Source: Acidimicrobiaceae bacterium
GTDB taxonomy: Bacteria; Actinomycetota; Acidimicrobiia; Acidimicrobiales; RAAP-2
Assembly (NCBI GenBank): GCA_003132305.1
Contig: PKXJ01000035.1
Location: 78,992 to 142,991 of the forward strand
Length of the DNA stretch: 64,000 bases
Reading direction: 5' to 3'
The position numbers and the translations under genes are program-made. The stretch's first letter is position 1. The number at the start of each line of letters is the position of its first letter. This document shows positions 33,798-41,034 of the stretch, in pieces. Below the pieces are notes generated by a model. It saw only the letters and a list, made by a program, of their open reading frames with translations. It ran no database searches and was not told the origin of the DNA.

Positions 33798-33824
33798 AAC
33801 ACCGAGCGCGCCGCGCTCGGTGTT
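33798..33824 (+). terminator. Perfect 13-bp hairpin after tRNA-Ser
   Basis: AACACCGAGCGCG and CGCGCTCGGTGTT form a perfect 13-bp stem with a single-base gap, 3 nt after the tRNA CCA. There is no T-tract, so it is a GC-rich actinobacterial-type terminator or a tRNA 3'-processing structure. Confidence 0.65.
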
Positions 33825-33842
33825 GCCACATGAAGGAGTTGT

Positions 33843-35147
33843 GTGCGGTACTGGATCGAGACGCTCGGGTGCCCCAAGAACCTCGTGGACTCCGACAAAT
33901 TGGCGGGACTCTTGGAGTCCCAGGGCTACCTCGTCGCGACGAGCCCCGAGAGGGCCGATCTCGTGGTGGCGAACACCTGCGCCTTTATCGAAGCCGCACG
34001 CGAAGAGTCCATCGAAACCGTGCTGGACCTGGCCGATCGAAAGCGCGAGGGTGCGCGTCTGGTGGTGACCGGCTGCATGGCCGAGCGCTACGGCGACGAA
34101 CTCGCGGCCGCGCTACCCGAGGTGGACCTCGTCGCGGGTTTTGGTGAGAGCCTGACCAGCGTCGTGCCCTCGACGCCGGTCACCCTTCGCCCGCGTCCCG
34201 GTTCGTCGTTCGATCTGTTGAATCTGCCCCGGCCCCAGGCGAAGGCGCCCTGGGCCTACGTGAAGATTGCCGAGGGCTGTGATCGGCGATGTGGCTTCTG
34301 CGCGATCCCGACGTTTCGCGGTGATCAACGCTCTCGCTCGACCGAAGAGATCTTGATCGAAGCGCGCGCCCTCGTCGCGGGCGGCGTGCGCGAGTTGGTG
34401 TTGATCGCGCAGGACCTCGCGAGTTGGGGTCACGACCGGCGTCGGGCCGGGCGCGGTGAGGCGCTCGAAGTGCTCGACGACGGCGGCACGCAGCCGTTGA
34501 TCGAACTCACGAAGACGCTCAGCCGCGAAGTCGAGCGCGTGCGCCTGCTCTATCTCTACCCGTCGGGTCTTACCCCGGGACTGATCGAGACGATCCTTTC
34601 GACGGGCGTGCCGTACTTCGACCTCTCGTTGCAACACGCCTCGAGACCCCTGATGCGAGCGATGCGTCGCTGGGGCGACGGGCCTCGATTCCTCGAGCGC
34701 ATCGCGGCGATTCGCGCCGTGGAACCCGACGCGACGTTTCGCTCCTCGTTCATCTTGGGCTATCCCGGCGAGACCGAAGACGATCAGCGCGCGTTGCTCG
34801 ACTTCATCGAGGCCGCGCAGTTGGACTGGGCCGGGTTCTTCACGTTCTCTTCGGAAGTGGGCACCTACGCGAACGATCTCGACGATCCCGTCGACCACGA
34901 GCTCGCCCTCGAGCGACTGCGCGAGGTCTCCGAACTCCAAGACACCATCACCGCGAAGAAGCGTGACGCCCTGGTGGGTACTCGCCAACGGTTGCTCATC
35001 GATTCAGTTGGTGTTGGTCGAAGTGTCCGCGAGTGCCCGGAGATCGATGGCGTCGTCATGGTCGATCCCTCACTTATCGTGGGTTCGATGGTGGAGTGTG
35101 AAATTGTGGCGAGCCACGGAACGGACCTGGAGGCGGTCGCGCGGTGA
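33843..35147 (+). CDS. rimO: Ribosomal protein S12 methylthiotransferase
   Basis: Radical-SAM enzyme that adds a methylthio group to Asp88 of ribosomal protein S12, 434 residues. N-terminal UPF0004 domain with cysteines in ETLGCPKNLVDSD, VVANTCAFIEAA and VVTGCMAERYG binds one [4Fe-4S] cluster; the radical-SAM motif is EGCDRRCGFCAIPTFRGDQRSR; the TRAM domain is at the C-terminus. GTG 33843 follows AAGGAG with good spacing. The stop overlaps the pgsA start by 4 nt, so rimO-pgsA-cinA is one operon, a common actinobacterial order ahead of recA. Confidence 0.95.
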   Translation: MRYWIETLGCPKNLVDSDKLAGLLESQGYLVATSPERADLVVANTCAFIEAAREESIETVLDLADRKREGARLVVTGCMAERYGDELAAALPEVDLVAGFGESLTSVVPSTPVTLRPRPGSSFDLLNLPRPQAKAPWAYVKIAEGCDRRCGFCAIPTFRGDQRSRSTEEILIEARALVAGGVRELVLIAQDLASWGHDRRRAGRGEALEVLDDGGTQPLIELTKTLSREVERVRLLYLYPSGLTPGLIETILSTGVPYFDLSLQHASRPLMRAMRRWGDGPRFLERIAAIRAVEPDATFRSSFILGYPGETEDDQRALLDFIEAAQLDWAGFFTFSSEVGTYANDLDDPVDHELALERLREVSELQDTITAKKRDALVGTRQRLLIDSVGVGRSVRECPEIDGVVMVDPSLIVGSMVECEIVASHGTDLEAVAR

Positions 35148-35716
35148 GTACCGATCGTACCTACGGCCCGTCGGCGTTGCTCACGCCCGCGAACATGATG
35201 ACGGCCTTTCGCATCGTCGTGGCGCCCTTCTTCATCTACCTGATCGTCTTTCATCGCATCTCGTGGTGGACGACCATCGTGGGACTATCGGTGGCGGCGT
35301 CGGACTTCTTTGACGGGATCGTCGCTCGCCGTCACGGCACGACGACCTCGGGCGCCTTCCTCGACCCCTTCGCCGACAAGGTGATCGTGCTCGGCGGGCT
35401 CTACGCCATGATCGCGTCGCGTCCGCACGGACTGACATTCTTCGTCGTGCCCTCCATCCTCATCACGCTGCGCGAAATCGGGATGAGCGTGTATCGGGCG
35501 CGCGCGGCCAAGCACGGCCTCTCTATTCCCGCGAGTCGACTGGCCAAGTGGAAGACCTTCGTGCAGGACTGGGCCATTGGGTTCTGCGTCTTGCCCCTCA
35601 CCGGTCACCACCCGGCGTTCGCCTTCGTGACGATCTGGTTGGCGGTCGTCCTGACGCTCTACACCGGATGGCAGTACTACGCCGTGGGAAAAAGGGTCGT
35701 CGCGAGTGCGCGTTGA
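35144..35716 (+). CDS. pgsA: CDP-diacylglycerol-glycerol-3-phosphate phosphatidyltransferase
   Basis: Membrane CDP-alcohol phosphatidyltransferase of 190 residues making phosphatidylglycerol phosphate. The family motif D-G-x2-A-R-x8-G-x3-D-x3-D appears as SDFFDGIVARRHGTTTSGAFLDPFADK. About five hydrophobic helices follow. Starts at GTG 35144 inside the rimO stop and overlaps cinA by 11 nt. The gene order supports pgsA rather than other CDP-alcohol transferases. Confidence 0.92.
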   Translation: MSTDRTYGPSALLTPANMMTAFRIVVAPFFIYLIVFHRISWWTTIVGLSVAASDFFDGIVARRHGTTTSGAFLDPFADKVIVLGGLYAMIASRPHGLTFFVVPSILITLREIGMSVYRARAAKHGLSIPASRLAKWKTFVQDWAIGFCVLPLTGHHPAFAFVTIWLAVVLTLYTGWQYYAVGKRVVASAR

Positions 35717-36980
35717 GATCGTCGCGGTGGGTACGGAACTTCTCCTGGGACAGATTCCCGACACCAACTCGCAGTGGCTGGGCGAGCGCTTAGCCGCGAA
35801 CGGTATCTCTTCGTACTTTCACCAACACGTGGGTGACAACCACGAACGCATCGTGCTGGCCTTTCGAACGGCCCTCGCTCGCAGTGACGCGATGATCGTC
35901 TGTGGCGGGCTCGGCCCCACCCAAGACGACATCACGCGCGCCGCCCTCGCCGAAGTGATGAACGTGCCGCTCGATCGCGACGAAGCGTTAGTCGCGACCA
36001 TTCGAGAGATGTTCGACTCACGCGGACGCGTCATGCCCGACAACAACCTGCTCCAGGCCGACGTTCCTCGGGGGGCCACGATTATTCCCCAGACCCGCGG
36101 CACGGCGCCGGGACTCATCTGTCAGGTCGGCTTAAAGGTGGTCTACGCCGTGCCCGGCGTGCCCTACGAGATGAGTGACATGTTCGAGCGGGCCATTCTG
36201 CCCGATCTCTTAGAGCGTCAAAGCGAGTCGGGCGAGACCTCAGTCATTCGCAGTCGAGTGTTGCGCACGTGGGGCGCGAGCGAGTCCGCGCTCGCTGAAT
36301 CCGTGGCCGAGCGCTTCGAGGCGCTCGAACACGGCGGCCAAGTGACCATTGCGTTTCTCGCGTCGGGCATCGAAGGTATCAAGGTTCGCCTCACGGCTCG
36401 TGGCGACAACGACGAAGACGCGTGGTCGCTCCTCCGCGACGAAGAACGAACGGTGCGAGCACTGATCGACGAGAAACTCGGTGACATCATCTTTGGCGTT
36501 GACGACCAGACCATGGAAGACGTGATCGCGGACCAGCTGCTCGCGCGCGGCGCCACACTGGCCGTCGCCGAGTCACTCACGGGGGGGCTTATCGCGAGTC
36601 GTCTCGTGAACGTCGCGGGGGCGTCGAAGTGGTTTCGCGGCGGCGTCGTGAGCTACGCGTCGCAAGTGAAGTTCGACGTGCTGGGTGTGCCCGAAGGACC
36701 CGTCGTGAGCGCCGAGGCCGCCGAGGCGATGGCCGTAGGTGTACGAAAGCTGCTCGGGGCGGACTATGGACTGAGCGTCACCGGCGTCGCCGGACCCGAA
36801 GAACAAGAGGGTCAGCCCGCGGGCACGGTCTTCGTCGGACTCGATCTCGGCGATCAAGTCCACCACGTGGCGCTTCGACTGCCGGGCGATCGGCCACGCG
36901 TGCGCGCCTACAGCGCCATCAGCGCCCTCGACGCGCTTCGTCGAGTGCTCGAACGTCACGAGGTGTCGCCCCCCATGTGA
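35706..36980 (+). CDS. cinA: CinA-like competence/damage-inducible protein
   Basis: Two-domain CinA, 424 residues. The N-terminal MoCF-like domain starts VEIVAVGTELLLGQIPDTNSQWLGE and has VCGGLGPTQDDITR and MPDNNLLQADVPRGA; the C-terminal amidohydrolase domain has LAVAESLTGGLIASRLVNVAGAS, RGGVVSYASQVKFDVLGV and GLSVTGVAGPEEQEGQPAGTVFVG, the signature of nicotinamide-nucleotide amidase. In many bacteria cinA directly precedes recA; here recA is 4 kb downstream with unrelated genes inserted between. Confidence 0.95.
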   Translation: MRVEIVAVGTELLLGQIPDTNSQWLGERLAANGISSYFHQHVGDNHERIVLAFRTALARSDAMIVCGGLGPTQDDITRAALAEVMNVPLDRDEALVATIREMFDSRGRVMPDNNLLQADVPRGATIIPQTRGTAPGLICQVGLKVVYAVPGVPYEMSDMFERAILPDLLERQSESGETSVIRSRVLRTWGASESALAESVAERFEALEHGGQVTIAFLASGIEGIKVRLTARGDNDEDAWSLLRDEERTVRALIDEKLGDIIFGVDDQTMEDVIADQLLARGATLAVAESLTGGLIASRLVNVAGASKWFRGGVVSYASQVKFDVLGVPEGPVVSAEAAEAMAVGVRKLLGADYGLSVTGVAGPEEQEGQPAGTVFVGLDLGDQVHHVALRLPGDRPRVRAYSAISALDALRRVLERHEVSPPM

Positions 36981-37100
36981 TTGAGGGGAGATGAACCTCC
37001 GTTGAGACCAGCGGGCGCGGGCACGATGATGGTCAGCTTGACTCGCAAGGGTCGTACGTATCTGGGACCGCGGTGGGGCGATTGATCTCTCCTCAATCAC
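36977..37100. repeat. 124-bp element bounded by near-perfect 19-bp inverted repeats
   Basis: The left arm (36977-36995, starting GTGATTGAGGGGAG) and the right arm (37082-37100, ending CTCCTCAATCAC) are inverted copies matching at 17 of 19 positions. The 86-nt interior has no clear gene, only a short frame. The left arm overlaps the cinA stop codon. It resembles a MITE-like insertion but could also be a long mRNA stem that stabilises or terminates the cinA transcript. No target duplication is evident. Confidence 0.5.
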
Positions 37101-37152
37101 GTAGTGGCGCCAAGCGGAGCCGTCACAGTTTCTTCTTCAAATCAGTACGGCT

Positions 37153-38037
37153 TTACATGCCGGTGTTCAACGCCATCACGTACGTGGCTCTGTTGGCCGA
37201 CCACGAGAAGGTCACGAAGAGATCATTGTCGCCAATGTTCCAGGCGCCCGGCGAACCGGAGAAGTGAAGATTCATAGACACGAGCAAGGTGAAACTTCGT
37301 TCGCTGGTCCAGGAGAACGGCAGGTAGCTTGTGACATTCCCGCTGTGGAGGCGGATGATAACGCCTCCTTGCTGGCTTGCGGCGAGATACTTCTTTGAGG
37401 CAGCGACCGGACCAAGCGCGTGCCACGCAATGAGGTAGTTCTGTATCTCAGCGACCGCCGCGTGGTAGGTGGCTTGGCGTGCGCGAGCGGTCGAGAGAGA
37501 CTCGATGGGTCCCACGGCGGTGGTCGTGACCTTCGCGCACACCGAAGTGGCACCGCCGCTGATGTGGACGTAGATCGCTCCCGTGCCGCTGGGGGTGAGT
37601 ACGACCCCGTTGGCGGTGGCGGACTCGCAACGACTCTTGGGCCAGTTCGCGGTGTTCATGAACGCGTACTCCAAGTACGCCCGACCGCCGCGCGCCTGAA
37701 GGGTGACGATGATGCGAGGAGGGTGTGCCCGTACCCAGCTCATACTGACCGGGCCGACTGACGCCCTACTCGTTCCAATGACTGGTTGGGCGCGAGGTAC
37801 GCCTGACAACGTGCACGCGGTTGAACCATTGTTGGTCAATCCAATGAGGAAGTTCGACTGGGTGGCGATGCCGTCGAGGCCAAACATCGTCGCCGTGAGG
37901 TGGCTGCGCGCGGTGCAGGGGGGCGTCCGCGAGGTCGACGCGCTCGAGGTGGATTCGAGACTCATGAACCACGTGCTCGACAGAACCAGGAGAAAGGCGA
38001 CAACTACGTCTCGAATCGTTGCGGTGGAGATTCTCAT
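37153..38037 (-). CDS. Secreted protein with DUF4232-like domain
   Basis: A 294-residue exported protein. An N-terminal signal/anchor (TIRDVVVAFLLVLSSTWFMSLEST) is followed by a DUF4232-like beta-sandwich: CTARSHLTATMFGLDG, SNFLIGLTNNGSTACTLSGVPRAQPV, with a matched pair of cysteines. The C-terminal ~130 residues (from about AVGPIESLSTARAR) form a second, unrecognised domain ending GNVTSYLPFSWTSERSFTLL ... NDLFVTFSWSANRATYVMAL. ATG 38037 is chosen because GAGAGGAG ends 6 nt upstream; the frame itself reaches 38127. DUF4232 proteins are typical of actinobacterial cell surfaces; function unknown. Confidence 0.7.
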   Translation of the reverse strand: MRISTATIRDVVVAFLLVLSSTWFMSLESTSSASTSRTPPCTARSHLTATMFGLDGIATQSNFLIGLTNNGSTACTLSGVPRAQPVIGTSRASVGPVSMSWVRAHPPRIIVTLQARGGRAYLEYAFMNTANWPKSRCESATANGVVLTPSGTGAIYVHISGGATSVCAKVTTTAVGPIESLSTARARQATYHAAVAEIQNYLIAWHALGPVAASKKYLAASQQGGVIIRLHSGNVTSYLPFSWTSERSFTLLVSMNLHFSGSPGAWNIGDNDLFVTFSWSANRATYVMALNTGM

Positions 38038-38226
38038 GCGCATCTCCTCTCGAGGGGTGTCAATCAGAGCGATACCACCCCTTACAGTACGGACATTTGG
38101 CCCGATCGCGGGCGGGACCAAAGTCAATTGTTGCCGCCATTTCGAGACGAGCGATGTTGGAGGAAATCGTCAGCAGATATCCTCCGCGCCTCCACGCGAT
38201 TAAGGGAAGACCCACCGGCCCTTACT

Positions 38227-38354
38227 GAGGTGGAGGGGCGCGCCGGGGGTAGACGTCACGTGCCTCTCCGTAATCGGGGGTGGTTTATCCCACCTCCATC
38301 ACACGGTGGAGGCCTCGACGACCTCATCTAATCTCCCTTAGGAAAGAGAGGTGG
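38227..38354 (+). promoter_or_regulatory. Possible base-pairing 5' leader of the serine hydrolase gene
   Basis: The segment CCACCTC (38290-38296) is complementary to GAGGTGG at 38227-38233 and again at 38348-38354, just before ATG 38357, and partly to GGTGGAGG at 38305-38312. Pairing with the last copy would mask the ribosome-binding region, so alternative hairpins could switch translation. The rest of the 319-nt gap 38038-38356 holds no gene. Confidence 0.35.
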
Positions 38355-38356
38355 CC

Positions 38357-39586
38357 ATGTCGTCACTCGAGGTCGAAGTAGACCCGTCGGCTTTTGGGTT
38401 CTCCACGGAGCGTCTGGCGCGCATCAAGCCGGCCTTCGATCGTTACGTCGCGGACCGGCGCCTCGCTGGCTGGCTCGCGACGGTGTCGCGCGGTGGCCAG
38501 CTCGTCTGGAGCGACAAGGGCGGACACCGGAATCGGGAAAAGGAACTCGAGGTCACGGACGACACCATCTGGCGCATCTACTCGATGACCAAACCCATCA
38601 CCGCGATCGCGGTGATGATGCTCTACGAAGAGGGCCACTTCGATCTCACCGACGAGGTCGGCCAGTGGATCGACGCGCTGCAGGAACCTCGCGTGTGGGA
38701 GGGCGGCACGCCGGAACACCCCGTGACCGTGGCGGCCGTCGAACCGGTGCGAGTCCACCACCTCTTGACCCACATGAGTGGACTGACCTACGGCTTTCAC
38801 TATCTCCACCCCGTCGACGCCATCTACCGCGACAAGGGCTACGACTTCGGATTTGCCAAGGGCGCGGATCTCGTCCAAGCCGTCGACGACTGGTGCACGA
38901 GTCCGCTGCTCTTTCAACCGGGCTCGAAGTGGAACTACTCGGTCTCCTTCGACGTGTTGGGCCGCCTTATTGAGATCTGGAGTGGTCAGCCCCTCGACGT
39001 CTTTATGAAGGAGAGGATCTTTGACCCACTGGGCATGAGCGACACCGAGTGGTGGTGTCCGCCGGAAAAGGCGGACCGTCTAGCGACGCTCTACGTGCCC
39101 TCGAACGGCGACTCCTTTCCCTTTGACGACCTGGGCAAGCATTCGCTGCACCCGCCGCGCATCTTCGGCGGAGGTGGAGGGTTGCTCTCCACGGCCTACG
39201 ACTACAACCGCTTCATGACGATGCTGCTTCGCGGTGGCGAACTGGACGGGCAGCGACTGGTGTCGAGTCGCACGCTCGAACTCATGATCGAGAACCACCT
39301 GCCCGGCGACGGCGACCTCGTGGACCTTGCCGAGGACTCGTATTCCGAGGCCGCTTACGCCGGTCAGGGATTCGGCTTTGGCATGTCGGTAATGATCGAC
39401 CGGCGCAAGAACAAGTCACTGGTCACGGAGGGTTCGTTCTTCTGGGGCGGCGCGGCTTCGACGACCTTCTGGGTCGACCCCATCGAAGACCTGGCCGTTG
39501 GGTTCTACACCCAACTCCTGCCGAGTGGGACCTACCCCATTCGACGTGACCTGCAGCGATTCGTCTATCAGGCGTTGGCTGATTAG
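38357..39586 (+). CDS. Serine hydrolase, beta-lactamase/EstB esterase family
   Basis: A 409-residue class-C-beta-lactamase-like enzyme (cytoplasmic, no signal peptide). The nucleophile motif S-x-x-K appears in IYSMTKPITAIAVMML and the Y-x-S motif in KWNYSVSFDVLGRLIE; the third motif region is around FFWGGAASTTFWVDP. LTHMSGLTYGF is the other strongly conserved block. Such proteins are mainly esterases or 1,4-butanediol diacrylate esterases rather than antibiotic-inactivating enzymes. ATG 38357 is favoured over GTG 38351 by spacing to AGAGAGG. Confidence 0.88.
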   Translation: MSSLEVEVDPSAFGFSTERLARIKPAFDRYVADRRLAGWLATVSRGGQLVWSDKGGHRNREKELEVTDDTIWRIYSMTKPITAIAVMMLYEEGHFDLTDEVGQWIDALQEPRVWEGGTPEHPVTVAAVEPVRVHHLLTHMSGLTYGFHYLHPVDAIYRDKGYDFGFAKGADLVQAVDDWCTSPLLFQPGSKWNYSVSFDVLGRLIEIWSGQPLDVFMKERIFDPLGMSDTEWWCPPEKADRLATLYVPSNGDSFPFDDLGKHSLHPPRIFGGGGGLLSTAYDYNRFMTMLLRGGELDGQRLVSSRTLELMIENHLPGDGDLVDLAEDSYSEAAYAGQGFGFGMSVMIDRRKNKSLVTEGSFFWGGAASTTFWVDPIEDLAVGFYTQLLPSGTYPIRRDLQRFVYQALAD

Positions 39587-39649
39587 TGGCTCGCAGCTTC
39601 GAGAAAGGTTTTCTCACGTCAGATCGCGTCTCTCCACTAAACAGAGAGC

Positions 39650-40813
39650 GTGCGCACGACTCGTCTGATTTTTCTGGTGGTGCTGCTCGCGGGCCTGACG
39701 CTGAGCGCGTGCGGACAGAGTTCCAGTAGTCCTCCGGTTAAGCGTGCCCACTCTCGTTGGACGATTCAAACCTCGCTGAAGAGTGGCGCGAGGCTCGTAG
39801 GAATATCGTGCCCTTCGGACACGTTTTGTGTTGCGGGAGACGGGAGCACCGTCAAACAAACGACCGATGGTGGCCAGACGTGGACGGAGGATCGAGCCGC
39901 TGCGTCGTACTCCGTGTACGACGAATCGTGCGCGGCCAATTATGTGTGTCGAGGCATTGGATCTCGAGGCGGGAACTACATCTATTTCATGAGCGAAGTC
40001 TCGGGCTCCACGTGGGTTCCGGTGTCCGGGAAGATTGCCGAGCAGGGCGTTGTGGGAGTCGACGCCATTTCGTGCCCGTCGACCAGCGAATGCGTAGCCG
40101 TCGGCACGGCCGCGCCCGGCGGTAACGCGAATCACTATCCCGTCTGGGTTTCGAGCGACCTCTCGGCGACGGGATCGTCGCGGGCATCTATCTGGAAACG
40201 CTCAGAGATTTCGTTTCCCAACCTCGGAATAACTGGTGGCCTTCAGGCGGTGTCTTGTCCTAGCGCGCGCGTGTGTTACACGGTGTCAGACTTCTACCAA
40301 GACGGCGCCGCCTTCTTCAAGTCATCGTCGGACGGCGCGTCGTGGAGGCCCGTTGCTATGAAGCACGTCGCGAAACTCTCACTGGCCTCTCTGGAATCGT
40401 TGACGTTCAAGAGTGTCTCGTGTCCCACGAGCGAAGCGTGCACTCTCGTTGGACTGACTCGAAGCAACGACCTGTTCATCCTTCAGACGAAAGATGGCGG
40501 CACCAGCTGGCGCTGGACCGTGGAGTTGGGTGCGCGTGGGCCGTCATTCAATGGACGCTCACCGATCGTCTCGTGCGCCAGTGCCGCCGTCTGTGTCGTC
40601 GTTGATGACTACACGACGTTTCTCACGACGAATGCCGGCGTGAAGTGGGTGAACGAGTACGAACCGCGTGCCGACGGGCTCATCGAGTCCCTCAGCTGTC
40701 CGACGTCGCGAGAGTGTTTTGCCACCGCTTCACGCGTGGTCCTCATCAATGACGCGGTCGCCTCGCTCGGGGCCGGCCGCATCCTCACCTTTAGCGAGGT
40801 CCCCTCGCCGTGA
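39650..40813 (+). CDS. Lipoprotein with sialidase/YCF48-like beta-propeller
   Basis: A 387-residue surface lipoprotein: signal LIFLVVLLAGLTLSACG with lipobox LSAC. The mature part is built from repeats of the type xxxISCPSxxxCxAVGxxxxxxxxxDGGxxW (GISCPSDTFCVAGDGSTVKQTTDGGQTW, AISCPSTSECVAVG, AVSCPSARVCYTVS, SVSCPTSEACTLVG, SLSCPTSRECFATA). These match a sialidase-like or YCF48-type propeller, each blade carrying a conserved Cys pair that could form disulfides. GTG start. Function unknown; probably binds a ligand at the cell surface. Confidence 0.8.
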   Translation: MRTTRLIFLVVLLAGLTLSACGQSSSSPPVKRAHSRWTIQTSLKSGARLVGISCPSDTFCVAGDGSTVKQTTDGGQTWTEDRAAASYSVYDESCAANYVCRGIGSRGGNYIYFMSEVSGSTWVPVSGKIAEQGVVGVDAISCPSTSECVAVGTAAPGGNANHYPVWVSSDLSATGSSRASIWKRSEISFPNLGITGGLQAVSCPSARVCYTVSDFYQDGAAFFKSSSDGASWRPVAMKHVAKLSLASLESLTFKSVSCPTSEACTLVGLTRSNDLFILQTKDGGTSWRWTVELGARGPSFNGRSPIVSCASAAVCVVVDDYTTFLTTNAGVKWVNEYEPRADGLIESLSCPTSRECFATASRVVLINDAVASLGAGRILTFSEVPSP

Positions 40814-40933
40814 GCCGCTGACCGAGGAGGGGGATCGCGACGTAGAAATGGCGAAAATCCGCCAATTCTCACCGCTATCGTGGGTTTAGTTCCACGGTGG
40901 GCTGTGCTGAAGAACCGGGAGGTAAATGCCCGT

Positions 40934-40951
40934 TACGAACAAGTGTTCGTA
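40934..40951. promoter_or_regulatory. LexA (SOS) box upstream of recA
   Basis: TACGAAC-AAGT-GTTCGTA is a perfect 18-bp palindrome containing GAAC-N4-GTTC, the LexA-binding pattern of Gram-positive and actinobacterial SOS genes. It is 83 nt before the recA start and just ahead of a TACCCT hexamer (40953-40958) that could be the -10. It implies damage-inducible recA. Confidence 0.85.
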
Positions 40952-41034
40952 GTACCCTAAAACCTAGGCGGACGCCGACCGATGTCACAGGGGTTATCTA
41001 ATTTGCCCCGATGACGAAAAACAAGGAGATGGTA

